DNA of 64,000 bases from Microbacterium sp. Clip185 (lineage in GTDB: Bacteria > Actinomycetota > Actinomycetes > Actinomycetales > Microbacteriaceae). The position numbers and the translations under genes were made by a program. Of the stretch, positions 7,068 through 15,436 are shown piece by piece; the stretch's first letter is position 1, and each line of letters starts with the position of its first letter. The stretch spans positions 1,364,001-1,428,000 of the forward strand of contig NZ_CP117996.1 of NCBI RefSeq assembly GCF_028743715.1. Reading direction: 5' to 3'. A model generated the notes under the pieces. That model saw only the letters and a list, made by a program, of their open reading frames with translations, had not been told where the DNA came from and ran no database searches.

Positions 7068-9653
7068 TCAGACCTCCTGCGGGGCGAACTCGATGTCGAC
7101 GACCTGAACGGCCTCGGCCTCGACGATAGCGAGCTCTGCGATGCGGCCTACGGCCTTGAGATCACCCTCGGCACTCGCTAGGGAGGAGGCGATCGCCGAC
7201 GGCGCTCCGAGGGTCAGGCGCGCAATCGGGGTCTTCTGCGAAGCCTTCGCCTCGGTCTTGGCGCGCCGGATGGCGATCAGGGCGGAGCTCGCCGCAGTGA
7301 GGACGTCAGGGTCGCCGGTCCCCGGGGCGCCGTCGTTCGCGTTGAGCGGCTCGGGCCAGGGCGCGGTGTGCACCGAGCCGTCCTCGAACCACGACCAGGC
7401 CTCTTCCGTTGCGAAGGCGAGCACCGGGGCGAGCAGGCGCAGGAGCGTCGACAGAGCGGTGCGCAGCGCGAGTGCTGCCGACGCCTGCCCCACGTCGCCC
7501 TGATCGTAGGCGCGCTCTTTGACGAGCTCGAGGTAGTCGTCGCAGAAAGTCCAGAAGAACGACTCGGTGATCTCCAGCGCCCGCGCGTGGTCGTACGCCT
7601 CGAAGGCCGCCGTCGCGTCGCGTACGACGCGGTCGAGCGTGGCGAGCATCGCGGCATCCAGCGCGTGGGTGACCTGGGCGCCTTCGGGTACAGGGAACGA
7701 CAGCACGAACTTCGCCGCATTGAGGACCTTGATCGCCAGTCGTCGGCCGATCTTCACCTGGGTGGGGTTCTGCGGGTCGAACGCGGCGTCCGCGCCCAGC
7801 CGGCTCGAAGCCGCCCAGTAACGCACCGCATCGGTACCGTGCTGGTCGAGGATATCGGCAGGTGTGACCACGTTGCCCTTGGACTTCGACATCTTCTTGC
7901 GGTCGGGGTCGACGATGAAGCCGCTGATGGCCGCATCCGTCCACGGCGCACGGTCGTCCTCAAGGGCGGAGCGCACCATCGTGGAGAAGAGCCAGGTGCG
8001 GATGATGTCCTGGCCCTGCGGGCGCAGGTCGAAAGGTGCGACGAGGTTCCACAGCTCCTCATCGCGCTGCCAGCCACCGGCCAGCTGAGGCGTGAGAGAC
8101 GATGTCGCCCACGTGTCGAAGATGTCCTTCTCGCCCTCGAAGCCGCCCGGGACTCCGCGCTGCGACTCGTCGTAGCCGGGCGCCGTGTCGGTGGTCGGGT
8201 CGACGGGAAGGGATGCGATGTCGGCAGTGATGACGCCGCCTTCGACCCGCTCGCCATTCTCATCGAGGGGGTACCAGACGGGGATCGGAACGCCGAAGAA
8301 GCGCTGGCGACTGATGAGCCAGTCGCCGGTGAGTCCGTTGGTCCAGTTCTCGTAGCGCACGCGCATGAAGTCGGGGTGCCACTTCATCCCGGCTCCGAGG
8401 GTGAGCAGCTTCTCGCGGAAGGCCTCGTCGCGGGCGCCGTTGCGGAGGTACCACTGACGCGTCGAGACGATCTCGAGGGCGCGATCGCCCTTCTCGTAGA
8501 ACTTCACCGGGTGGTTGAAGGGCTTCGAGACCTCCAGCAGCTCGCCGGAGGCTTCCAGGAGCTCGACCATCTTCTTCTTCGCGCTGAAGACCGTGAGACC
8601 TGCCAGCTCGGCGTACGCAGCCTTCGCCGCATCCGTGACGAGGGCGGCAGGCGCGTCGGGGAGGATGCGGCCGTCCTTGCCGAGGATGGTGCGGTTGGGG
8701 AGATCGAGCTCGCGCCACCAGATGATGTCGGTGACGTCTCCGAAGGTGCAGACCATCGCGATGCCCGAGCCCTTGTCCTGCTGCGCGAGCGGATGCGCGA
8801 GCACCGGAACCTCGACGCCGAAGACGGGTGTGCGCACGCTCTGGCCGAAGTACGGCTGGTAACGCTCGTCATCGGGGTTCGCCACGAGGGCTACACACGC
8901 CGCGAGCAGTTCGGGTCGCGTGGTCTCGATGTGGATGTCGCCCGAGCCGTCGGTCTTGTGGAAGGCGAGGCGGTGGTAGGACGCCTGCTGTTCGCGGTCC
9001 TCCAGCTCCGCCTGAGCGATGGCGGAGCGGAAGTCGATGTCCCAGAGTGTCGGCGCGAGCGCCTGGTACGCCTCCCCGCGCTCCAGGTTGCGCAGGAACG
9101 CCAGCTGGCTCGTGCGGATCGTGTCGTTCGAGATCGTGCGGTAGGTCTGGGTCCAGTCGACCGACAGACCGAGCTGGCGGAAGACGGCCTCGAACGCCTT
9201 CTCGTCCTCGAGTGTCAGCTCCTCGCACAGGTCGATGAAGTTGCGGCGGCTGATCGGCACCTGGTCGGCCGGCTTGAGGCTCTTCGCGTCGCCGCGGAAG
9301 GGCGGGGTGAAGTCGGGGTCGTAGGCGAGCGACGTGTCGCAGCGCACGCCGTAGTAGTTCTGCACGCGCCGCTCGGTCGGCAGCCCGTTGTCGTCCCATC
9401 CCATGGGGTAGAAGACGGTCTTGCCTCGCATGCGCTCGAAACGCACCTTCACGTCGGTGTGCGTGTAGCTGAAGACGTGACCGATGTGCAGCGAGCCGGA
9501 TGCGGTCGGCGGCGGTGTGTCGACGGAGAAGACCCCGCCACGGCCGGAGGTCTTTGCGGCCTCCCTATCGAAGAGGTACGTGCCCTGGTCGGACCAGGTC
9601 TGGTCCCACTTGGCTTCGAGGCCCTCGAGTGCGGGCTTGTCGGGAATGGCCAT
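7068..9653 (-). CDS. valS: Valyl-tRNA synthetase
   Basis: Class I aminoacyl-tRNA synthetase charging tRNA-Val, with an editing domain against threonine. The HIGH signature (HIGH, residues 56-59) and KMSKS (587-591) are both intact. The start is taken at ATG 9653 (MAIPDKPALEG), preceded by GAGGAG at normal spacing. The frame stays open upstream to 9758, but that extension (MPHPSSDAARR...) is not synthetase-like. The product is 861 residues. I see no T-box in front of it, in contrast to ileS. One small gene follows before the terminator. Confidence 0.97.
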   Translation of the reverse strand: MAIPDKPALEGLEAKWDQTWSDQGTYLFDREAAKTSGRGGVFSVDTPPPTASGSLHIGHVFSYTHTDVKVRFERMRGKTVFYPMGWDDNGLPTERRVQNYYGVRCDTSLAYDPDFTPPFRGDAKSLKPADQVPISRRNFIDLCEELTLEDEKAFEAVFRQLGLSVDWTQTYRTISNDTIRTSQLAFLRNLERGEAYQALAPTLWDIDFRSAIAQAELEDREQQASYHRLAFHKTDGSGDIHIETTRPELLAACVALVANPDDERYQPYFGQSVRTPVFGVEVPVLAHPLAQQDKGSGIAMVCTFGDVTDIIWWRELDLPNRTILGKDGRILPDAPAALVTDAAKAAYAELAGLTVFSAKKKMVELLEASGELLEVSKPFNHPVKFYEKGDRALEIVSTRQWYLRNGARDEAFREKLLTLGAGMKWHPDFMRVRYENWTNGLTGDWLISRQRFFGVPIPVWYPLDENGERVEGGVITADIASLPVDPTTDTAPGYDESQRGVPGGFEGEKDIFDTWATSSLTPQLAGGWQRDEELWNLVAPFDLRPQGQDIIRTWLFSTMVRSALEDDRAPWTDAAISGFIVDPDRKKMSKSKGNVVTPADILDQHGTDAVRYWAASSRLGADAAFDPQNPTQVKIGRRLAIKVLNAAKFVLSFPVPEGAQVTHALDAAMLATLDRVVRDATAAFEAYDHARALEITESFFWTFCDDYLELVKERAYDQGDVGQASAALALRTALSTLLRLLAPVLAFATEEAWSWFEDGSVHTAPWPEPLNANDGAPGTGDPDVLTAASSALIAIRRAKTEAKASQKTPIARLTLGAPSAIASSLASAEGDLKAVGRIAELAIVEAEAVQVVDIEFAPQEV

Positions 9654-9725
9654 GGGTGTCTCCTCGATATGTGCGGCACCGTGTGAGCGTGCCTGAATGT
9701 GGGGTGCGGCAAGTCTACCGGGACA

Positions 9726-9763
9726 CCGACGTGCCGCATCCGAGGAGGGATGCGGCACGTCGG
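9726..9763 (-). terminator. Terminator of the secreted-protein gene
   Basis: Perfect 16-bp inverted repeat (9726-9741 and 9748-9763, arms CCGACGTGCCGCATCC / GGATGCGGCACGTCGG) with loop GAGGAG, just past the stop of the minus-strand gene ending at 9775. It is the longest perfect stem noted in the window. Confidence 0.85.
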
Positions 9764-9774
9764 CCCACGGCGGT

Positions 9775-10230
9775 TCAGAGGTAGTACCAGCTGACCTCAG
9801 CCGTCATGCCGCCGTTGCCGTAGCTGACGGCCGACACGGTCATCACCGGGTTGCCCTTGCCGCCTCCGCCCACGTAGAAGCACTTGATGTAGGCGAACCC
9901 GTGCTTGGGCGGGCAGGCTCCGCCCTGGTACGGCACACGCTCGGCGTCGATCTCCATGTACTCCGCGGCGCTAAGGTGCACGCCGTCCCAGTACGAGTCG
10001 GAGCCGGCGTTGTTGCAGTCGGTGAGCCCCGCGCCCTCCTTGCTGTCGTTGTACCAGGCGCTGGCGGCGCAGTTCGCAAGGCGCTTGACCTCGGTCGCGC
10101 GCCAGGAGAAGTCGCCCTTGAGCGTGAAGTACTCGTCAGCGTGCGCTGCCGCGGCGGCGCCGCCGACGGCGAGAGAGAGCGCGGCTGCGGTGGCGAGCAG
10201 CCCGCGGGAGAGGAGACGGGAGATGCGCAT
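9775..10230 (-). CDS. Secreted small protein with four cysteines
   Basis: No family recognised. It has a clear Sec signal peptide: basic MRISRLLSR, a hydrophobic core rich in Leu/Ala/Val to about residue 25, and a likely cleavage near AAAAAHA-DEY (about residue 31). The mature part of about 120 residues contains four Cys (in ANCAAS, TDCNN, GACPP, IKCFY), which could form two disulfides in the extracellular space, and many Tyr/Trp/Gly. The ATG is preceded by a strong AAGGAAAG ribosome site. It is a single-gene transcript with its own 16-bp terminator. Extracellular function unknown. Confidence 0.82.
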   Translation of the reverse strand: MRISRLLSRGLLATAAALSLAVGGAAAAAHADEYFTLKGDFSWRATEVKRLANCAASAWYNDSKEGAGLTDCNNAGSDSYWDGVHLSAAEYMEIDAERVPYQGGACPPKHGFAYIKCFYVGGGGKGNPVMTVSAVSYGNGGMTAEVSWYYL

Positions 10231-10300
10231 GATCTTTCCTTTCCTTGCTTCGGATGAGGTCCCCCGCTCGCCGAGACTACGAAAGCCGCGTGACCGTCGT

Positions 10301-10314
10301 TAGACGAACGTCTA
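10301..10314. promoter_or_regulatory. Palindrome TAGACG-AA-CGTCTA, candidate operator
   Basis: Perfect 6-bp inverted repeat with a 2-base centre, about 70 bases upstream of the secreted-protein start and 90 bases past the VOC gene stop. Length and symmetry suit a dimeric repressor of TetR type. No cognate regulator gene is adjacent on that side. Confidence 0.4.
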
Positions 10315-10401
10315 TCGAATTCGAGACCGCGGTACACGCATCCGATGAACGTGTGCTGTGCTGTGCCGATGAAGGAGAGACGCTCCCGCCGCCGGTGCGT
10401 G

Positions 10402-10770
10402 TCAGGCGCGGTCGTGCAGGGTGACGTGGTACCCGTCCGGGTCGGCGAAGCTGAAGGTGAGGCCGAATGGGCCCTCTACGGGCGCCGAGACGATCGTGTG
10501 TCCGGCAGCGACCAGTGCGTCGTGGATCTCCTGCACCCCGGTCGCGTGGAGCCAGATCGCCGTCCCGATGCCGGGCCGGTCTGCGCCGGATAGATCGGTG
10601 TCGGGAAGAAGATCCCGCAGCGCGAACGCGATGGGCGTCGTCGTGAACACCACAGCATGCGGGGGACCGGCGGGCGAGCGCACGAGTCCGAGGTGGGTTT
10701 CGTAGAAGGCCTGCGACGCATCGAGATCGCGTACCTGGAGGGAGATGAAGTCGGGACCGGTGACGGGCAT
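10402..10770 (-). CDS. VOC family (glyoxalase/bleomycin resistance-like) protein
   Basis: A 122-residue protein of the vicinal oxygen chelate fold. It has two beta-alpha-beta-beta-beta halves, beginning with FISLQVRDLDASQAFYETHLGL and ending in FSFADPDGYHVTLHD, the usual metal-site region. Members include glyoxalases, dioxygenases and antibiotic-binding proteins; the substrate cannot be read from sequence. The ATG has GAGGAGC upstream. It is divergent from a MarR regulator whose twin operators lie between the two genes, so it is the probable regulated target. Confidence 0.88.
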   Translation of the reverse strand: MPVTGPDFISLQVRDLDASQAFYETHLGLVRSPAGPPHAVVFTTTPIAFALRDLLPDTDLSGADRPGIGTAIWLHATGVQEIHDALVAAGHTIVSAPVEGPFGLTFSFADPDGYHVTLHDRA

Positions 10771-10787
10771 GGGAGCTCCTCGCTTGA

Positions 10788-10803
10788 TGTCAGATAACTG
10801 ACA
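10788..10803. promoter_or_regulatory. MarR operator 1 (TGTCAG-N4-CTGACA)
   Basis: Perfect 6-bp inverted repeat with centre ATAA, between the divergent VOC and marR-type genes and near the VOC gene's likely -10 (TTATCT on the minus strand). It is identical in both arms to the second site 25 bases away. Confidence 0.8.
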
Positions 10804-10812
10804 CGCAATCTA

Positions 10813-10828
10813 TGTCAGAATACTGACA
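10813..10828. promoter_or_regulatory. MarR operator 2 (TGTCAG-N4-CTGACA), overlapping the start codon
   Basis: Same arms as operator 1 with centre AATA. The last base of the site is the A of the MarR gene's ATG at 10828. Binding here would block its promoter and start, implying tight autorepression. Confidence 0.8.
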
Positions 10829-11289
10829 TGAGTCAACCCGGTGCGCAGATCCATCTCGACACGTCGCTCGGCTACCTCGTCAAGCAGGCAGCGAGCGCGC
10901 TGCGTGCCGCGATGGAGGATGTGCTCCGGCCGCTCGGCATGACGATCACCCACTACTCATGCTTGGAACTGCTCGCGCAGCGGCCCGGCTCGACCAACTC
11001 CGACCTCGCCCGGGGCACGTTCGTGACACGCCAGTCGATGAACGTGCTGCTGCAGGCGCTCGAGCGCGACGGCGAGGTCGTCCGCCCCGCCGATGCCGCC
11101 GTCGGCAAGGCGCTTCCCACGCGGCTGACCCCGTTGGGGCGGCGACGCCTCGACGAGGCGAGCACGGCGGTGCGTTCGGTCGAGGCTCGGATGCTGTCGG
11201 GGCTGACCGACACCGAGCAGTCCGCCGCGTTCGCCGCCCTGACGAGCATGGTGCGCTCTCTGCAGGCAGCGCCCGAGACGTCCGCCTAG
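10828..11289 (+). CDS. MarR family transcriptional regulator
   Basis: A 153-residue winged-helix repressor. The N-terminal dimerisation helix is followed by the helix-turn-helix around residues 35-75 (HYSCLELLAQRPGSTNSDLA ending in TFVTRQSMNVLLQALE) and a wing with SRVG-like LPTRLTPLGRRRL. Such proteins usually sense small phenolic or oxidative ligands and repress a divergent gene. Two identical palindromes fill the short divergent intergenic region, one running into this ATG. No ribosome site is visible, so the mRNA is probably leaderless or nearly so. The target is likely the VOC gene. It converges with the GNAT gene, with a four-base overlap of stops. Confidence 0.92.
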   Translation: MSQPGAQIHLDTSLGYLVKQAASALRAAMEDVLRPLGMTITHYSCLELLAQRPGSTNSDLARGTFVTRQSMNVLLQALERDGEVVRPADAAVGKALPTRLTPLGRRRLDEASTAVRSVEARMLSGLTDTEQSAAFAALTSMVRSLQAAPETSA

Positions 11290-11810
11290 AAGGTGCCTCG
11301 TGCCTCGGCGCGATCGATCGCGAAGCCGAGGTGCGGCATGTCCACGCCGCGGTAGTGCGTCGTGAAGGAGCGCCGCACCCGCATCCCGAGCCGGATGGCG
11401 ACGTTCATGGACGCGATGTTCGTGCTCCGCACCTTCGCCCAGACGGCGCCCACTCCGAGCTCGTCGAACGCCCAGTCGCGGCAGGCGGATGCGGCCTCCA
11501 CGGCGAAGCCCCGATGCCACTGGTCGCGGCGCAAGAGGTAGCCCACCTCGTGCACCTCGTCGGCTTCGATCCGCTGCCGGGTGATGCCGGCCTGGCCGAT
11601 CATGTCGCCGGCGTGCGTGACCGCCCAGAGACCGAAGCCGTCTTCCGCATAGCGGCGCAACTGCCCGGCGAGCCACCCGCGGATCTCGTCCTCGTCGAAG
11701 GCGCCCTCGTAGGCCGTCATCGTGATCTCGTCCCCGAGGATCGCCCGCAGCGCGGGCAGATCTTCCTCGGTCATCGGGCGCAGAATCAGGCGGTCTGTGG
11801 CGATGTGCAC
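11286..11810 (-). CDS. GNAT family N-acetyltransferase (RimJ/RimL type)
   Basis: A 174-residue acetyltransferase of the Acetyltransf_3 group. It opens with the typical TDRLILRPMTEEDLPAL strand-helix and has the acetyl-CoA site region with EVGYLLRRDQWHRGFAVEAA (the Q/R-x-x-G-x-A motif is RGFA here). It continues with VRSTNIASMNVAIRLGMR, the signature of the RimJ/RimL/RimI-like branch. The substrate could be a protein N-terminus or a small amine; sequence does not decide. It starts with GTG at 11810 with GAGGATG upstream and ends overlapping the MarR gene tail to tail. Confidence 0.9.
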   Translation of the reverse strand: MHIATDRLILRPMTEEDLPALRAILGDEITMTAYEGAFDEDEIRGWLAGQLRRYAEDGFGLWAVTHAGDMIGQAGITRQRIEADEVHEVGYLLRRDQWHRGFAVEAASACRDWAFDELGVGAVWAKVRSTNIASMNVAIRLGMRVRRSFTTHYRGVDMPHLGFAIDRAEARGTF

Positions 11811-11850
11811 GCATCCATCCTCGCCGACCCGAATCCGCCCCGCGGCGCGC

Positions 11851-11856
11851 TAGAAT
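11851..11856 (+). promoter_or_regulatory. -10 element of the ileS T-box transcript
   Basis: TAGAAT at 11851-11856 places the transcription start near 11863, just before the first T-box hairpin. No convincing -35 hexamer is visible. Confidence 0.6.
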
Positions 11857-11862
11857 CGCAGG

Positions 11863-12043
11863 CACACGCACAGATCCGGCCATCACCGGGGAGCTCTCGG
11901 AAGAACGGCGCTCGCGCCCAGTAGAACCGAGCGGGGCAGGCCCGTCATCGCCGCAGTGAAAGTGGTCGGGTCGTTGCCCGGCAAGCAGGGTGGTACCGCG
12001 GCCTCGGTCGTCCCGGCAGGAAGAGTTCTCCGACCCCTGCGAG
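11863..12043 (+). promoter_or_regulatory. T-box riboswitch, ultrashort Stem I, isoleucine specifier
   Basis: The leader contains the conserved T-box AGGGTGGTACCGCG (11987-12000), whose TGGT (11991-11994) pairs with the ACCA end of uncharged tRNA-Ile. The first hairpin is CCGG-CCATCA-CCGG (11876-11889), with the isoleucine codon ATC (11882-11884) in the terminal loop, matching the ultrashort Stem I class known for actinobacterial ileS. CAGTAGAACCG downstream resembles the Stem II region. There is no terminator with a T run before the gene, so control is probably at translation, by sequestering the ribosome site. The pairing partners of the ribosome site were not worked out in detail. Confidence 0.9.
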
Positions 12044-15000
12044 ATGACGATGACCTACCCCCGTTCCTCGGCCTTCGGGCCCGCCGCCGACGTCACGCCG
12101 AGCCCGCGCTTCCCCGAGATCGAGCGCGAGGTGCTCGATTTCTGGTCCGCCGACGACACCTTCCGCGCATCCATCGCTCAGCGTGAGGGCGCCGATGAAT
12201 GGGTCTTCTACGACGGGCCCCCGTTCGCGAACGGCCTGCCGCACTACGGCCACCTGCTCACGGGCTACGCCAAGGACCTCTTCCCGCGCTTCCAGACGAT
12301 GCGGGGCAAGAAGGTCGATCGCGTCTTCGGGTGGGACACCCACGGGCTTCCGGCGGAGCTCGAGGCGATGAAGCAGCTCGGAATCACCGAGAAGGACGAG
12401 ATCGAGCGGATGGGCGTCGCGACCTTCAACGCGAAGGCCCGCGAGTCGGTCCTGGCCTACACGCACGAGTGGGAGGACTACGTCACCCGCCAAGCGCGGT
12501 GGGTCGACTTCGAGCGCGGGTACAAGACCCTCGACACCGGTTACATGGAGTCGGTGCTGTGGGCGTTCAAGAGTCTGTGGGACAAGGGGCTCGCGTACGA
12601 GGGCTACCGGGTGCTCCCGTACTGCTGGCGCGACGAGACGCCCCTGTCGAGCCACGAGCTGCGCATGGACGACGATGTCTACAAGATGCGACAGGACCCT
12701 TCTGTCACCGTCACGTTCCCCCTCGTGGGCGCGAAGGCGGAGGCGCTCGGGCTCACCGGGGTGCGGGCTCTCGCCTGGACGACCACGCCGTGGACGCTTC
12801 CCACGAACCTCGCGCTCGCGGTCGGTCCCGCCATCGAGTACGCCGTGCTGCCGGCCGGCCCCGCGGGCGCGGCCGATGTCCACCGGGCGCCCGACGGAAC
12901 ACCCGACGACGCTCTGGAGACCAGCGCGCACCGCTACCTGCTCGCCGCCGACCTCGTCGGCGCTCACGCGAAGGAGCTCGGCTACGAGTCGGCGGATGCG
13001 GCGCGCGACGCCGTGGAGCGCCGGATCGCCGGCGCAGAGCTGGCGGGCGTCTCCTACGACCGCCTGTTCGACTACTACGCCGACGCCGACACGTGGGGAA
13101 CCGGTAACGCCTGGCGGATCCTCGTCGACGACTACGTCACGACCACCGACGGCACCGGCATCGTCCACCAGGCGCCGGCGTACGGCGAGGACGACAAGCG
13201 GCTCGCGGACGCGGCGGGTCTGCCGACGATCGTCAGTCTCGACGACGGCGGTCGGTTCCTGCCGCAGGTCGCCGACGTCGCCGGCGAGCTGTGGCTCGAT
13301 GCCAACAGGCCCCTCATCCGTCTGCTGCGCCAGGAGGGGCGCCTGCTGCGCGAAGCCAGCTACGAGCACTCCTACCCGCACTGCTGGCGCTGCCGTAACC
13401 CCCTGATCTACAAGGCCGTCTCGAGCTGGTTCGTGCGGGTCACCGACATCAAGGAGCGCCTGGTCGAGCTCAACGAGCAGATCACCTGGGCCCCCGAGAA
13501 CGTCAAGCACGGACAGTTCGGCAAGTGGGTCGAGGGAGCGCGGGACTGGTCGATCAGCCGCAACCGCTACTGGGGTTCGCCCATCCCGGTGTGGAAGAGC
13601 GACGATCCCGCTTACCCGCGCATCGACGTGTACGGCTCGTTCGAGGAGATCGAGCGCGACTTCGGGCGCCTGCCGCGCGATCCCGAGGGCAATGTCGACC
13701 TGCATCGTCCCTACATCGACGAGCTGACCCGGCCGAATCCCGACGATCCCACGGGAGCGTCGACTATGCGGCGGATCGAGGACGTGTTCGACGTCTGGTT
13801 CGACTCTGGCTCGATGCCCTACGCGCAGGTGCACTACCCGTTCGAGAACCGCGAATGGTTCGACACCCACGCGCCGGCGGACTTCATCGTCGAGTACATC
13901 GGGCAGACGCGCGGCTGGTTCTACGTCATGCACGTGCTCTCGGGCGCGCTCTTCGATCGCCCGGCCTTCACGGGCGTCTCCTGCCACGGCATCGTGCTCG
14001 GAAGCGACGGACAGAAGATGTCGAAGTCGCTGCGCAACTACCCGGACGTCAGCGAGGTGTTCGATCGCGACGGCTCCGACGCCATGCGGTGGTTCCTCAT
14101 GTCGAGTTCCGTGCTGCGCGGCGGCAACCTCGTGGTCACCGAGGAAGGTATCCGCGCGGGTGTTCGCGAGTTCCTGCTGCCGCTGTGGAACACGTGGTAC
14201 TTCTTCGCCACCTATGCCAACGCCGCCGGCGGACCCGATGGGTCGGGATACGAGGCGAGGTGGCGGACGGATTCCACCGACGTGCTCGACCGCTACATCC
14301 TCGCCCTCACGGGCGACCTGGTGCGTGACGTCGCCGCCGATCTCGAGGTGCTCGACTCCACGACGGCCGCCGCTCGCCTGCGCGACTTCGCCGAAGTGCT
14401 GACGAACTGGTACATCCGTCGCTCGCGCGACCGATTCTGGGTCGGTGTCGCAGGCGACGCCCGCTCGACGGAGGCCTTCGACACGCTCTACACCGTGCTC
14501 GAGACGCTCACGCGCGTCGCGGCACCGCTCATCCCGTTGGTCGCCGAACGCGTCTGGCAGGGGCTCACCGGCGGCCGCAGCGTGCACCTGACCGACTGGC
14601 CTGACGCATCCGCCTTCGCCGACGCGGCCGACATCCGCGAGGCGATGGATGCGGTGCGCGAGGTCTCCTCGGTCGCGAACGCCCTGCGCAAGCGCGAGGG
14701 TAAGCGCGTGCGGCTGCCGCTGCCGCTGCTGACCGTCGTCGTGCCCCACGCCGGCGCCCTCGGGCAGTTCGACGACATCCTGCGCGACGAGCTCAACGTG
14801 AAGGCGATCGAACTGGTCGATCTCGGCGAGCACACCGCGACGGAGTACGGCATCACACACCGCCTCACGGTGAACGCGCGCGCAGCGGGTCCCCGCCTCG
14901 GAAAGCTCGTGCAGCAGGTCATCCGTGCCGCGAAGGAAGGGGACTGGTCCGAGCGCGACGGTGTCGTGACGGCGGGCGGCATCGCGCTCGAGCCCGCGGA

Positions 15001-15436
15001 GTACGACCTCGTCTTCGAGACCAGTGGGCGTCCGGACGGCGAGGCTCTGGCCGTCCTCGCCGGCGGCGGCTTCGTGCTGCTGGCGACCGCCACGACCCCC
15101 GCCCTCGAGGCTGAAGGCCTGGCACGCGACGTCATCCGCGCCGTGCAGGACACGCGTAAGGCAGCGGGCTTCGAGGTCAGCGACCGCATCCGGCTCGTTC
15201 TCACCTTCGCAGACGGTGCCGACGCGGACGCCGTCGCATCGGCGTTCGATGCGGCGGACGTCGCAGGGGAGACACTGGCGCTCCAGGTGCTGCTGACACA
15301 GGCCGAGGGCGCCGAGCGCGTGCGACGAGGCGTCGACAGCGACGATGTCGAGTACACGGGGGAGTTCGCCGCGGGGGCCTACGCGAACGCGGGCGCGTTC
15401 ACGGTCGGCGTGGCGCGAGTGGAGGTCGCACGATGA
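12044..15436 (+). CDS. ileS: Isoleucyl-tRNA synthetase
   Basis: Class I synthetase for tRNA-Ile, with editing against valine. The signature HYGH is at residues 67-70 and KMSKS at 658-662 of 1130 residues. The length and the C-terminal domain without extra zinc motifs fit the larger IleS type found in actinobacteria. The start is ATG 12044 (MTMTYPRSS), with ATG 12050 as alternative. An upstream in-frame GTG at 11990 falls inside the T-box and is rejected. The stop overlaps folC (ATGA). Regulation by uncharged tRNA-Ile is shown by the T-box leader. Confidence 0.97.
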   Translation: MTMTYPRSSAFGPAADVTPSPRFPEIEREVLDFWSADDTFRASIAQREGADEWVFYDGPPFANGLPHYGHLLTGYAKDLFPRFQTMRGKKVDRVFGWDTHGLPAELEAMKQLGITEKDEIERMGVATFNAKARESVLAYTHEWEDYVTRQARWVDFERGYKTLDTGYMESVLWAFKSLWDKGLAYEGYRVLPYCWRDETPLSSHELRMDDDVYKMRQDPSVTVTFPLVGAKAEALGLTGVRALAWTTTPWTLPTNLALAVGPAIEYAVLPAGPAGAADVHRAPDGTPDDALETSAHRYLLAADLVGAHAKELGYESADAARDAVERRIAGAELAGVSYDRLFDYYADADTWGTGNAWRILVDDYVTTTDGTGIVHQAPAYGEDDKRLADAAGLPTIVSLDDGGRFLPQVADVAGELWLDANRPLIRLLRQEGRLLREASYEHSYPHCWRCRNPLIYKAVSSWFVRVTDIKERLVELNEQITWAPENVKHGQFGKWVEGARDWSISRNRYWGSPIPVWKSDDPAYPRIDVYGSFEEIERDFGRLPRDPEGNVDLHRPYIDELTRPNPDDPTGASTMRRIEDVFDVWFDSGSMPYAQVHYPFENREWFDTHAPADFIVEYIGQTRGWFYVMHVLSGALFDRPAFTGVSCHGIVLGSDGQKMSKSLRNYPDVSEVFDRDGSDAMRWFLMSSSVLRGGNLVVTEEGIRAGVREFLLPLWNTWYFFATYANAAGGPDGSGYEARWRTDSTDVLDRYILALTGDLVRDVAADLEVLDSTTAAARLRDFAEVLTNWYIRRSRDRFWVGVAGDARSTEAFDTLYTVLETLTRVAAPLIPLVAERVWQGLTGGRSVHLTDWPDASAFADAADIREAMDAVREVSSVANALRKREGKRVRLPLPLLTVVVPHAGALGQFDDILRDELNVKAIELVDLGEHTATEYGITHRLTVNARAAGPRLGKLVQQVIRAAKEGDWSERDGVVTAGGIALEPAEYDLVFETSGRPDGEALAVLAGGGFVLLATATTPALEAEGLARDVIRAVQDTRKAAGFEVSDRIRLVLTFADGADADAVASAFDAADVAGETLALQVLLTQAEGAERVRRGVDSDDVEYTGEFAAGAYANAGAFTVGVARVEVAR

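Noticed and set aside
11990-12043. In-frame GTG at 11990 as the ileS start
   Set aside because: It lies inside the conserved T-box sequence; the IleS-like protein begins at MTMTYPRSS.
11945-14860. A 971-codon open frame antisense to ileS
   Set aside because: It has no recognisable motif and its amino acid bias is that of a reversed GC-rich gene; ileS on the other strand is certain. The long antisense frames over valS, rne, proA and lepA were rejected for the same reason.
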